64,000 nt of DNA from assembly GCA_900073065.1 (NCBI GenBank), contig FJOG01000002.1:504800-568799 (forward strand), written 5' to 3'. Numbering within the stretch: position 1 is the stretch's first letter; every line of letters begins with the position of its first letter. The DNA is from Phialocephala subalpina. Its lineage: Eukaryota; Ascomycota; Leotiomycetes; Helotiales; Mollisiaceae. Shown here piece after piece: positions 10,441 through 23,400 of this stretch. A program made the translations under genes and the position numbers. The notes under the pieces were generated by a model, which searched no databases, was not told the DNA's origin, and saw only the letters and a list, made by a program, of their open reading frames with translations.

Positions 10441-13400
10441 AAGGTCGAAGGAGGTGTAATCAATGCGAAGGAGGAGAGGAACCGAAAGGGATTATTGTGT
10501 TCGACTCGCCGCTGCTGTCAGCGCGTCAAACAGATGGCGCTACCGATAGTGCAGCCGGGGCTGAGTTCACGAGGTTGATGGAGCTTCATACAAATCGAAC
10601 CTGGCAGCTGAAGGAACGAGGACTCCGCGACATATGGATACTGCAGGACCAGTATGAACCATCTGCCAAGGGTAGGATGGGTAGGACTCGCAGTGCAGAC
10701 TTTTCCGTCGGTTCGGTGCAATCTGCAATAAAGGGTTGTTGCGTTTTGTTCGTTTGGGTTGGGGGTGCGGATGTGGATGTGCAGGTGGGCGAGGAGCTGA
10801 GGCAATCCTTCTCGCTTTGTTCCAGATGCAGCCTTCGATGGTCGGAGATCAGACGCCACCAGAATCTATGAAAGCAAAATGATGGAGATTCGACTTTGCT
10901 GGACAAGGACACCGAGAAGAGGACTGCACGATATGGTTACTATTTACTGTTCAGGACCCTCGACATACGACTGAACGGTGGGGAACACAGCCAATCTGGC
11001 GGTGCGAATGAATGCGGCGCAGGACTCTACAGGCGTCCTCACTCGCAGAAGCAACGACGCTATGATGCGGGACGTGAAGGAACTGCTGGCTCGGGTCTCT
11101 CATCGCGCTGGCTCTTCATCAGATGCGGTGGCTGCTGCGAATTGAATTTGCTCAGCCTCATTCCTGCTGCTATTCCCCTCCAAGGACTTCCCAGCCTAGC
11201 CCCGCAGTCAGGCTGCCCCTCTCACGCACTTCTGCCCTACGATGGAAAAAATGCCTTCTTCCGAGTGGCCATAAATAGAGGGACATGCATCTGGAATCTC
11301 GAGAGTGCGAGCGGTCAGCAAGAAGCGAGTCCTTCCAATTTCACTCATAAGTCCTGAAAGGTCCTGACTTCTGACGCCCAACGCATCACGATATCAGCCC
11401 CCAACATAGCATTCTGAAAGTGCTTCTGCAACGTGTTATTTGATTGGACCACAGCTAGAATCTTCCTCTTAGTCCGCCGTCAGCAGCAGTTAATAATCGA
11501 CCAAATCGGCAGCTCGATGATCACCCAGATCTAGAGCGTTTGCAAGATAAGAACGACGACACCCACCTTCTGAGATGAAGGCGTACAACTGGAATGGGCA
11601 AATCGAAAGGTTGACGGCGGGGTCAATCACGTGTTCGATATTACTTCTGAAGGATGGCGAGGAGGCGAGGAGGCTGAGGAATCATGTCCAGCTCACCTCA
11701 CCCTAGGACTTTCTCGAATATGACTGTGGCACTTCGGTGGCTCAGTCATGGTGAGAAGAAGTGGCTATGATCTTCCCGCCGTCCTCGTACCAAGGTGGAC
11801 TCCATATCACAGACGAGAACACGATAGTCTGATCTGTCACCATTGTCAACATCTCCACAGCTCACGAGGATGGAGAAGTCGACCGACAACAAGTTCAAAG
11901 TCCCACAGGTGGTGCTCTCCAAATCCTATCTCTAGGCTATTGCAAGAGTTGGTACACAGGTGAGTCCAGGTCGAGGACGCGGTGAGAGCTGTTCTCCTCA
12001 TTCCCTTCACCTCTCTGAATCTAGAGAGAAGTAAGTGACAAGAATGCTCTGTGCGATTCAGGAGATGAGGTCTCGAAGACGAAATACACCAGGTTACACA
12101 GTCCGGGAAAGTTTCCAGAAGCTCCTTACCAGGGAAGATCTGATGTGAAAATAAGGTTACCAAAGCAAGGGTTCGTGGGTCCAGGAAATACTCAGATCTC
12201 ATCTTGATCCAACCCAGACTGGCAAGACGCAGAGCTGTGAAAGCACCTTTATGCAATTGAAAGACCGAATCTGAACTGTCTCGATCCCAGGTATCCGAGA
12301 CACTATTAGCGGAAAATCAAGAGATTTCATCGTCAACAACTTCAACCACGCATAAAAAGGAATTTCAAATTGCCTGAATTGAAACGATGAGTGTGGATTC
12401 GGAAGAAATAGATAGCAAAAATCAATCTTATCGTGTCCCGCACGTCCTCCTCTTTCCCCATAGAACATCTCCAAATCTCCATGCATGGATTTGCCGGTGC
12501 AGTGCTCCGTTGGGTAGAGAAAAAGCCAGGTTGTTCACAAACATCGGGTGGAAACTTTTGGCGGAGTTTGCGGTGGAACACAGATCTTACACTAACCCTT
12601 CTCACCAAAGGCCACTGCACTGCAGCGTGCCAGTTGAAACACATAAGAATGCTGGCCTGCCCCATGAATGAGGGGTGAGGTCCATTCTCCATACTCTATA
12701 TACATAATAGTGAAAGTCCAGAACAAAACTCTAAGTAGTATCTTCAATTTCGACGTCCAATTGTCCTCGCCTAGACCGTACACTAGAATCAACAACCTCA
12801 CGCAAAAGATCTCGCTATCTTCTCGGCCATTGTCGGCCCCTCCTCTCGTTCTCCTGCTCCATCTCAATTGTCCGGTCCTGGGCCAAACCCTTCAAGCGAC
12901 GTCAATTGCGGATCTTTCGTCGTTCTTTCGCCGTTCTTTCGCCGTTATTCAGCGTGACAATTTGGCCGAGCATCTGCAGAACTTCGCCGGATCTCCTCGT
13001 CGCTGACCCTGATTGCGGTTCTTGCGGTTCCCAGTTTGCATTTCTGCATGCACGAGATCTGCTAAGTGCAGCCTGACGACATCGACGCCGCAGCGCATAC
13101 AGACGAGACGAGCAAAGACGAGCAAGACGAGCAAGACCAGGACCCAGACCAGACCTCTCCAAGTCGAATCTCCCTGCTTGTCCTATATCTCTGTACTCCT
13201 GCTCTCCTGCCCAACCCACCTTTCTCTGGTGCGCGGTGCAAATTAATTGACTTTTCTTTACGTTTATCCCGCCGACAAATTCCCTTGGGCTTCACTCTTC
13301 TGGGTTTCCTGCGTCAGCCCAGCACCGCGTCCACAGGCCCTCCCATGAACTGATCGAGTCGTACGGCGTAACGGCCCTACTCCAATCCCTAAATCCCTAA

Positions 13401-13936
13401 CCCACGTTGCACACCACATTGCTCCATCGACGAATGGTTGAGGGGAATCAGCTGCCCCTCCGAACCCTCCAACTTCATCCCGCCTCAGTCTCCTGCCCCG
13501 CCAATTCTGGCTTCTGGACTCCACATCACCAAAACGTCGTCCAAACTACAAAGACGGGCCCATCCGCCCAGGTCTTCTGCTTCTCGCACTCCTTCACTCC
13601 CACCTGCAATCATTGACGAGTCGAGTCTTTACAAAGGCCACAAGGTGTCGACGCCAAACCCTATCAGTCTTGTCCACGTCGTTTCCATCGTTGCACTAGC
13701 CATCGTCATAGTTAGTATATGACCACACAACAACAAAAATTTCTACAACAATAGCGCTAATTACATGTTGACAGATTGTACAATTCCTATTCACCGATTC
13801 ACCTACGAGCTACTCTAGAAATCCGAAACCCTACTCCCCTACCTCTTTCTCCCCTGCTGCAAACCTCGCCGAGGGTGGCATCTGCGAGACCCCGCCTCCA
13901 TTCCCCACCGAACCTCCAGTCTCGAAACCGCACACA
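10441..13936. other. 3.5-kb divergent intergenic region between the Hsp70 and glucokinase genes
   Basis: No supported gene. An open frame at 10896-11357 (plus strand) has no recognised motif. The last kilobase is pyrimidine-rich, as expected for promoter and 5' UTR sequence. An intron-like segment lies at 13710-13773 (GTTAGT...TTGACAG). Joining across it leaves an open frame running into the glucokinase ATG (see findings). Some of this is probably 5' UTR of glucokinase. Confidence 0.4.
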
Positions 13937-15714
13937 ATGGAATTGTTGACGGAAGCAAAGCGGGTAGCCGCTGAGTTCGAGCTCACAGACGACAATGTGC
14001 GGAACGTGGTGTTGGAATTCCTTCACGAAATGAGTGCGTACAACCAATGTCACCAGCTATACAAGACATAATTTTGACGGAGTATAGAGGAGGGATTGGA
14101 AAAGAATGCAACCACTATGAGCCAGATCCCAACCTACGTCACTGGAGTACCGAATGGCACAGAAAAGGTAGGCAAACTGTATCTATTCGGGGAGGCTCGG
14201 ACTAATCGCATGTAGGGACTTTACCTAGCTGTTGATCTGGGAGGAACCAATTTCCGAGTCTGCTCAATCCAGTTGAACGGCGACACCACATTCAACCTCG
14301 TACAATCGAAGGTAGCGATACCCAAAGAGCTCATGGTAGCGAAAACTGCCAAAGAACTCTTCGCATTTTTGGCCAAGCAAATCGAGCTGTTTTTGAGGAC
14401 ACACCACGAAGACCGATTTGCGGCGCATATCAGAAGACGTCAAACTGCCAGCACACCCGAAGGATACAGGGACGAGCATGTCTTCAGACTTGGATTTACT
14501 TTCAGTTTCCCATCCACCAAATTGGAATCAACAAGGGCACATTGATGAGATGGACGAAGGGATTCGATATCCCGGATGCCATTGGCCAAGATGTTTGTGC
14601 TCTGCTGCAGAAGGAGATTGATGCCCTTCACCTACCGGTCAGGGTTGCAGCCCTAGTGAACGATACAGTTGGAACCCTAATGGCACGTTCCTATACTTCC
14701 CCCGGCAAGACTGGCACCCTTCTAGGCGCAATTTTTGGAACAGGTACCAACGGTGCCTATGTCGAGAGGCTCTCCGCTGTCACAAAGCCCATGGAGGGAG
14801 AATTCGACAAGTCTACCGGTGAAATGGTCATCAACACCGAATGGGGGTCCTTCGACAACAACCTCAAAGTCCTACCCACCACACCCTACGATGCCCAGCT
14901 CGATAAAGACAGTGTCAACCCCGGCATCCAAATGTTCGAAAAACGCATCTCAGGCATGTTTCTCGGGGAAATCCTCCGCATAGCCCTCACAACCATGATG
15001 AAGAAGCCCGAAGTCTCCCTCTTCTCCGACGCCAATTCCTCCCACAACGACTACCGCTCTACCACAACCATTGACGAGACCTCACCCCTGCACACCCAAT
15101 GGGCAGTCGACAGCTCCATCCTCTCCATCGCTGAAGCAGACAACAGCGTTGGTCTTCGCGCCCTTAGACAGGAAATCGAGAAATCTCTCGGTGTATCAGC
15201 AGCTTCCATCGAAGACGCCCAAGCCGTCAAGGAAATCGCCCACGCGATCGCCAAACGTGCAGCAAGACTATCTGGAGCCGCTATCGGCGCCATCGTAATC
15301 CACACTGAACGTCTCAAGCCCGGGGCATCAGGAGCTCCTGATCCGAAATCCACAGCCGCTATCACGGAAGATATCAAGAACCTCAAGATCGGCGAAGCTG
15401 CCTCCAACATCGCCAACAAGCTTGTCGATACAGCAGGATTGGCAGTCAACGAAGACGAAATTGTCGATATTGGTGTAGACGGCAGTCTCGTAGAATTCTA
15501 TCCCGGATTCGAAGATTATATGCGTGATGCCCTTCGAGCGCTGCCGCAGATTGGAGCCGCGGGCGAGAGAAAAATTAGGATCGGTATCGCGAAGGATGGG
15601 TCTGGTGTTGGGGCTGCGTTGATTGCGCTTGTGGCGGCTAAGATGGAGGCGAAGAATGATTATCTTGGGGAGTTGAGAACGAAGTTGGCACTAGTTGGGG
15701 AAGAGGAGAATTAG
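13937..15714 (+). CDS. glkA: glucokinase (hexokinase family), with a 1-base frameshift
   Basis: Exons 13937-14033, 14088-14167 and 14216-15714 encode about 558 aa once one missing base is allowed for. Glucokinase phosphorylates glucose at the entry to glycolysis in the cytosol. Visible motifs are SQIPTYVTGVPNGTEKGLYL, the phosphate-1 loop AVDLGGTNFRVCS, LGFTFSFP, the sugar-binding TKGF and NDTVGTLMARSY, GAIFGTGTNGAYVE and a C-terminal GIAKDGSGVGAAL. The pattern fits the fungal glucokinase (GlkA) subgroup better than hexokinase, from family knowledge. After LGFTFSFP (codon ending 14512) the frame changes: the conserved HQIGINKGTL is read one base out. No intron can repair this, so either a base was lost or the assembly has an error. 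Everything downstream is open to the TAG at 15712-15714. Confidence 0.88.
14510..14516 (+). other. frameshift site in glucokinase
   Basis: Reading through CCA at 14510-14512 and on gives a stop at about 14545. Skipping to the frame starting at CAC 14515 restores HQIGINKGTLMRWTKGF. One nucleotide is missing relative to the family, in the motif normally read FSFPVxQ. Confidence 0.85.
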
Positions 15715-17453
15715 CAGGCTACTTCGTGATCTGATCTCTTCTCTTGTTTTGTTTGGGTCAAGGAGTTGGAGCTGGAATGAAAGAAAGGAATGAGCTGGCG
15801 GTGGTGGGTAGGAGGAACTTTTGAGGCAGGAGATTGGAAGAATGGAGATGTCACTTCAGGTTGTTGGGCATGTTTTGTCGGGTCTGATAGGTGTACTATC
15901 TCGGGAGTCCTGATTGATTGATTCGTCACTCTGCTTGGATACTTCTTTTTTGCAAATCGTTACCTCCTGGTGTCTCTGCAGCACGAAAAACGAACATATC
16001 ATACTCATCACGCTTGCACTTGCCCTTCTTTTCCTTCACTCTCCCCTCGTCTAATCTTTCCAACATCTTACATCTTGCATTACGATTATTTCAAGGTCGG
16101 GGCTCGAGTGAGCAATTTACTTTCTGACGAAAAAGCTCCTAAAGTTGCTGCAAATCTACAAAAAGGTATCATTTGTTGCAAGTCGCAAAAAAGAATCCGT
16201 ATCGAGTTTCCGCTTTTGGATGATGTGAGTATGGTGAGAAATGGTGAAACGAGGCGAGATGAGATGAGGGGTGCGTGTTGAAAGTGAAGGTCGTGCCGAG
16301 TGCTCGGTTAGAGAGGTATGGTGGGAGAGGGGAGCTTTAGGCGAGTTAGGCGAGCGGAAACGGGGGGTTTTTTTTATTAGAAGGGAAGATGATCGGTTGT
16401 GAGGGGTTGGGTTGTGAGTTGAGATATTATGGGATTGGGAATGTTGATGGGGTGGAAAGGACTTGAGAGGAGAGGTGGATAGGAATGGTTGGTTCTGCAT
16501 TTGGCGAGGGTTGAGGAGCGGGAAGTTTATTCCACTTGGGAGTCAGCGGAGTTTGAGGGAAAGATCTGGACTTCAAATTACCAGATATTGGATACTACAT
16601 TAAATGATTATCAAAAATCCGTACACTGTCACCGATTTCCGCGATCCTACGGCGCAAAAAGGGGGGGCGGCACAATCTCGCTTACAACCCCGCTTCATGG
16701 CTCCTTCCCATACTCTATATATTAATTTTTAAAAAATTTTTTTTTTTTTGGCATTGCCATTTGGAAGGTAACCTGTGGGTAGCCATGCTGGACTACATAG
16801 GCAAAACATTGCGTCAGTCGCCGTTCAGATAGGCTCGGTTTGAATATCTTGAAGCTGTTCGCTCCTTGCTGTGATGCCGAGCTATCTTTTTCCTTTTCAT
16901 ATTTGTTCTCGTCTGTGGGATTTGATTTCTCTATCTAGAAATCTAACTCATGATGAACGATGATACTCTTGTACAAGCATCCATTCTTATACGCGCCGTT
17001 GCGCGCGAAGTGTTTACTTCCTCTCTACCTCCCTTCTTGAATGCGATCTAGATTGGTGGAAAGTTCACATTGAAAATAAATGAAATTGGAAAGTAACGAG
17101 ACCAACATTTTCATTGGAAGAGTCTCAAGAATTCATATATCTCACATCGATTTCGCAACTTTTTGACAGTCAACAGTCAAGTGTACCCAGCCAGAAGAGA
17201 AGGAGGCAGCTTTGAGCCCGCTTAGCAGCGATCACCAGGTTCGCCAGGTCGCGGGCAGGTCACGCCTCGTGGGTGCTAAGCTTGTACGCCAAGGGGAGTC
17301 TTAGACCATTTTAATCGCAGAGAGTGTGCTACCTATAGGATAACGACGCCACCAACAAGTGCACGTGGATCCCGAGCATAACCCCAATCTACTGCCTGTG
17401 AGGTCTCCGCTACCCTGAGGCTGGAGAATCTGGTGAGGAGTGTGGATGAGATT
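15715..17453. other. intergenic, no gene recognised
   Basis: About 1.7 kb between the convergent glucokinase and NLR-like genes. It contains homopolymer runs (T tract near 16366-16374, an A/T-rich stretch with a long T run at 16725-16750, a G run near 16660). No supported coding region, RNA gene or element termini. Confidence 0.4.
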
Positions 17454-20400
17454 CTAGATAAAAGCCTTAAACGGTTCCCCCCTCTTGCGCCGCTCCAATC
17501 TCTGGCGGGTCCGACTGTCAGAAATCGCCAACTCTCCATGCAACGACTTTGTATACATGTCAGCTCCTCGATCTACCAAGAGCTCTATAGCAGTGTATTG
17601 GTGCCGGCTGGAAGCAATATGCAGAGGTGTCCTTCCCCGTAAGTCTCGCGACTCTATGTTAGCTCCTCTATCAAGCAATATGGCCATAGACTCAGTTTCC
17701 CCCTTCGAAGCTGCGACATGTAACACAGTTCGTCCTAAGCCATCAACGGAATGGACACTCGCCCCTTTCACGATCAAAAGGGTGAGGACAACAGTGGATT
17801 CCTGAGCCGCTGCAAGATGTAAAGCTGTTTGTCCGCCCGAATCTTTCGCTTTGATATATGCGCCGTGGGTCAGCAGAACGTAAGGGGGCTTCATATCGAG
17901 TCGTAGCTACGGCGACGTGTAGGGGCGCATCACTATTGTAGTTCTTTACTTCGATATTGGCTCCATTCTCTAGAAGGAGTCGTATGATGGTGTGGCGGTT
18001 GGTAGAAGACGCTATGTGTAGTGCTGTGTTGACAATGTTGCCTCTACTGTCCATATGTTCAACTGATGCTCCGTTGGCCAGTAAGAAGCGAACCATCGCC
18101 AGCTTCCCATTCTCCACAGCGCAAAACAAGGGGCTCTGTCCGTGATGATCTTTCAAGTCTACCTCAAGTCCATTCTCCATCAGTTTTCGAACGACAGCTA
18201 TGTGTCCATTGCGGGCTGCGCGGTGCATTGCAGTCTGACCCATGCCATCTCTGATGTCCATATGAGCGCCTTTCACGGACAACAAGCCAAGTAGCTTCTC
18301 GTATCCATAGTTGGCTACCCATCGAAGAGCAGTTCGACCTCGTACGTCGACTTCATCGACGTGAGCTCCTCTCGTCATCAGGAGCTCAACAACGGCGATA
18401 TGCCCGTGATAGGCAGCGCGGTGCAAAGGTGTCTGTCCGTGTTCATCCCTGACTCCAATGTCCGCACCGTTATCTAGTAACATACGCACAATTTCCACAT
18501 TTCCAGTAAAGCCGCAGCTTGTAATGAGGTGCCATATCTTCCTTTCTGGCACCGGCCATTGGGGTCCCTTTTTGCCGCTACTGGACTTCCTTCTTGGCCA
18601 GGGATTCTGACATAAAGTCTGTCCTTCTTCTCCGGCTCGCCGCTTTCCCTTCTGACATCGGCTCCCCGACTAATAAGTACTTGGACTACTTTCTCATCTC
18701 CATGAACTGCCGCTGCTTGCAAAGCCGTGCTATACAAGCCTGACATGATGTTGATATCTACCCCCTTATTAAGCAGTAGTTGAACGATATTTCCAAAGCC
18801 GTGATATGCAGCGGTTTGTAGTGCCGTGCCATATGTACCTCCTTTGATGTTTGGATCTGCGCCTTTGTCAAGTAATATTCGCACAATGTCTTCATTACCC
18901 TTGGAACATGCTACTTGCAACGCTGTGCCAGAAGAAATTTGGGTGGCATTAACGGTGGCACCGTGCTGAAGAAGTAACCGAACCACATTCTCATGGCCAC
19001 CATAGACTGCCGCGCGCAACGCTGTGAAATGCTGCGACTCCTTCAAATATTCTGACGAGTAATCTCTTCCCACGACCGTGTTAGTATCTGCTCCGTTTTC
19101 AAGCAAAAGTCTGACTATTGCATCATATCCACCGATCGAGGCCAATAGAAGCGGGGTAATGTTGGACTTTCCGATTGTTCTAGCAGATACGCCTTTGTCG
19201 AGAAATATGCGGACGAGATTCTCGAACCCACCATAAGATGCTATGTGGACAACATTACCATAATCAGTATCGGGGGCCACATCTGCGCCCTCTTCGAGGA
19301 GTTGTCGTACAATAACCTCATGATTGCCTTGCGTAGCTGCATGCAGAGGGGGAAAACTCTTGTGCTTTGCCAGACAAACATCCGCATTTCTTGCCAGTAG
19401 CAACTGGACAACATCTTGATGACCATTTCTACATGAACTTTGCAGCGGTGTCTGACCACGGCGGGGGTTGATTTCTGCCCCATTATCGAGCAGCAATCGG
19501 GCGACCTCCAAATGTCCATTGGCCGACGCCACTTCAATTGCTCTGGAAAGCGTTTCAGGACCAAGCCGCCCTTCTGACTTCGGCAGTGCATCGAGCAGCA
19601 TCCGCACCACTTCTTCATGCCCGGCTGCCGAAGCTGCCGTAAGAGCCGAATTTTGATCTCATTCCCTGACGTCTTTGTCGGATTCTTCCCCCTCCAACAT
19701 TTGAGCTGATATGGTACCAATGTTTCCACCTTCCAAGGTCGGGTCAGCACCTTTGTCAAGGAGTACTCGCACTACCCTCTTATTTCCTGCCGCTGCTGCC
19801 ACCTGCAGGGTTGTCCCGAAACGCGACCCTTTACTGTTTGCATCTGCATTATTGTCTAGCAAAAGCTGTACGACCTTCTCTCGTCCAGCAGCTGAAGCAG
19901 TCTGCAACGCAGTACCAAAGGGGCCCCCCTGTCCGTTGGGGTCCGCACCTTTGTTGAGAAGGTAGACAACTACTTCGTCATGCCCTCCGATAGCCGCGAT
20001 CTGTAACGCGTTGTCAAATTTGGCACCGTGCTTAACGAGCAACTCAACGACCTCTCTATGTCCAGCGCCTGAAGCCGCCTGTAGCGCCGTGCCATACTTT
20101 CCTCCGTGAAGATTGACTTCTGCTCGGGTTTCTAGCAACATCCGGACTATTTCCTGAAATCCATCGGCTGATGCTGCTTGAAGTGCTGTGCCATAGTCTC
20201 CCCCCTGAGCGTTGACATCCGCACATCGATCCAGTAAAAGCTTCACAATCCTCGTAGATCCTGTTCGGGACGCTGCTTGCAGGGCCGAGCCGTATATTCC
20301 ACCTTGAGCGTTGATATCAGCTTTATTATCGAGCAAGATCCGAATTGTTTTCTCGTCTTGGCGTCGACATGCGGCTTGCAAGGCAGTGTTGTACATTCCC

Positions 20401-23400
20401 GATTGGGTGTTCACGTACGCTCTAGCTCCAAGAAGTAGCTGGACGACTTCCACATTTCCACTTACTGCTGCTGCTTGGAGTGCAGTACCGTAGGCCCCTC
20501 CTTCAGCATTTGGATCAGCACCTGCGTCCAAGAGCATGCGAACCACTTCTTCATGGCCTCCACAGGATGCAGCTTGTAGCGCAGGTCCAAACCCTCCACT
20601 CTGTACGTTGATGTCTAATCCTTCATCCAGAAGCAGCTGTACAATTGTCTCATGTAGCGTGAGTAGTGAAGGGTTGTCGCAAATGTTACATAGACTCTGT
20701 TTGACAAGAAACTCAATAACCTTAGCGACTCCATCGGGATTACTTTTGCCGGTGGAAATTTCTGCTGTTTTAGTATACTCGCCGCCAAGTGCGTTGGCTT
20801 CAGCACCTTTGGCGAGTAGAGCTTTGACGACACCTTGGTGTCCCCGAAGTGATGCAGCTTGTAGGGCGGTTCCAAATTGACCGCCCTCTGCATCGAGGTC
20901 TGCGCCTTCAAGTAACAATTCGACCACGTTTCTGTGCCCACGAAGTGAGGCTGCTTGCAATGCAGTGCCGTACCTTTCTCCTTGAACGTTTTGATCTGCT
21001 CCTCGGTCGAGCAGGAGTGTGACGATACCATCATGCCCGGCAGAGCAAGCACGGACTAGGGCCGTCGTCATGCCATCGTCCTTCGCGTCTATTTCTACGC
21101 CCGCATCCAGTAGAGTTCTTACAATATTCAGATGGCCATATTGACTTGCTAGATGCAAACCAGTAGCCCCTGTTACATTTACCCGCTTGAATGCGGAAGG
21201 ACTGGCTTTGCTCAGTAGCTCAACTACTTCCGAGAATCCAAATGTGCATGCGGTGAAGAGACAAGTCTCTGGGTGGCCGAGTGACTGTTCGATCTTGTCC
21301 TTCAGAGGATCGTCCCAGCCCAATGTTTGAGAAGCTGACTCGACTTGCAAAAGCCATTTAGCGAACCATGGGGCGACTCTGTCGTCTCTTGCGAAGATCT
21401 GTGTCAAAGCATCCCAAATCTTGTGTTTGCGGTATTCTTTCCCACAGAGTTCGGTATGAGACGCCCAGTAAAGCGTTGCATATTGGTAGAGAGTAGGCTT
21501 CTGCCAGGTAATCTCTGATGACAGCCAGTCTCTAGTGAGAAGAGTATTGAGACATATCTCAGCGGCGGTGGCATGCGTCAGCTTTGGCGAGAAGTCAGGC
21601 CTGCGCTCAAGGAATTCCCGTACCGATAAGTGCGTAAATCTGAAGACGTCGAGTTCCGTATCCAGAACTACAAGGTTGCCACAAATATCCAGCAAAGTGG
21701 AAGCAGATACTTCAAGCTCCTGGTCAGCAACTTCAAAGGAAACAGCCTTGATGAAGTCCGTGGCTGACAAACGTCCTTGTGCACAAAGCAGCCACTGTAA
21801 TGCCGTATCGGCTATTTTGCGGGCCGTACCTCCAGCGGAGTGAATCTCCGCGAAAATGGTGCTGTATATCTCTGCGAGCTTTTCGGGAAGTTTTCTCAAC
21901 TCGTCAAGTACGTCCTTCTCGAATTTCATGCGCTGAGGATTGCAGAGGTTCCGAATTTGCAGGGCCACCCAAAGGAACCTGAACACGGCCGATTAAACAG
22001 CGGCCCTAGAGCTTCTAGGGTTGTTAACTTACATTCCCTGAGCGCCATCGATCAAAGTTTGGATCACTTTTTCCTGAAGTTGTACAGACGCTCTTCCACC
22101 TAGAAGCCTGGACTCTCGGACAGCGCGGTCCACTTCGAGCCGAACAAACCTCTCAATGTCACTCTTGTTGTTACCTGCATCGATCTTGAAGTTCGACATC
22201 TTAGACAAACGAGAGGTAATATCTTCATACTCGCGACTGGTCACCACTATCTTGACTGGGCAGGAAGCATTCTCCACGAGCTCCTGAATGGTACTGAGTA
22301 GCTGGTACCTTCGCTCTGGAATACATTCATCAAGGGCATCGATAATGATGGTTGCTTTGTTATGCTCCAACAGTTCAAGGATTAAAGCTTTGGACTCGAC
22401 TAAGGTTAAGTCTCTTGGTTCGAATCCCTCCTCCTGCAATTCCTGATACTTTTTCAAAACAACGTCTTGAACATCCATGTTTGGCTTCGGACAAGATAGC
22501 TGTCGTAGGATGCTGCGGAGAATTGCTAAGGGTTCACCTCGTTCCAGCTCAGTGGCATTTCTGACACAATAGACATAAGCCAGTGATTCAGCTTGCTGAT
22601 TGACTACAAGAAGTTAATAAGTGGTTTCAAAGGATGCTGAGGAGTCGAGGAGTCGAGCTCTTCGGGAACTCGACTCCCTACGATATGGTAGAATCAGGGC
22701 GGAATTTATACATACTCGCATTCCCCTTTAAGGTATCAATGAGCAGCGAGCTAATATAGCATAACAAGTAAGCCAAGGATTCATTCATCTACAGACAAAC
22801 TGAGAATCATAACTGACGTAAGTCTGCTTTTACCAGAGCCAGCTGCAGACAGAATCAGCATTTATGCCTTTGCCAGAATATTCTATCACTAGCATAAAAA
22901 CGCTTACGGATTCCATGAAGCCATAACAGTGATGACAATCTTGATTTTCTCTATTCCACATACTGTGGCTGGTCGAAGAGCCAGATCCCCGAACCTTCCA
23001 AACGCCCTTTTCGAACATTTTCGTGATGTTTAGAATATGGAATTCGAGAGATCCACTTAAGTAACTTCAGCTTCTTTGAATCTATAATGCCATCAGTAGA
23101 GCTTCAGATGATACAAAGAGGTGATAAACGCACTTTCACGATATTTGGTTAGCTCCAATAGCTGATCGTGTATATCGTCAATCTTCAGGTCAGCTAGAGC
23201 ATGTTTCAACTCTTCCTTGTGTTCTCGAGCTTCAGTTGATAGACGCTTCATGATTTGGTTTGCGTTTCGAAGGGCTATCATTCCATGTTGTCAGGTGGTG
23301 AGCAGCATAGCCAAAAGACCTGAGCAGGAAATATACCTACACTCTGCATCAATTAACCTAGCAAGCTCGTCAACACCGATCTGTTCGCTTTGGATATCTT

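Noticed and set aside
10896..11357. 153-codon open frame in the Hsp70-glucokinase intergenic region
   Set aside because: No motif, low-complexity-like composition and no splice support.
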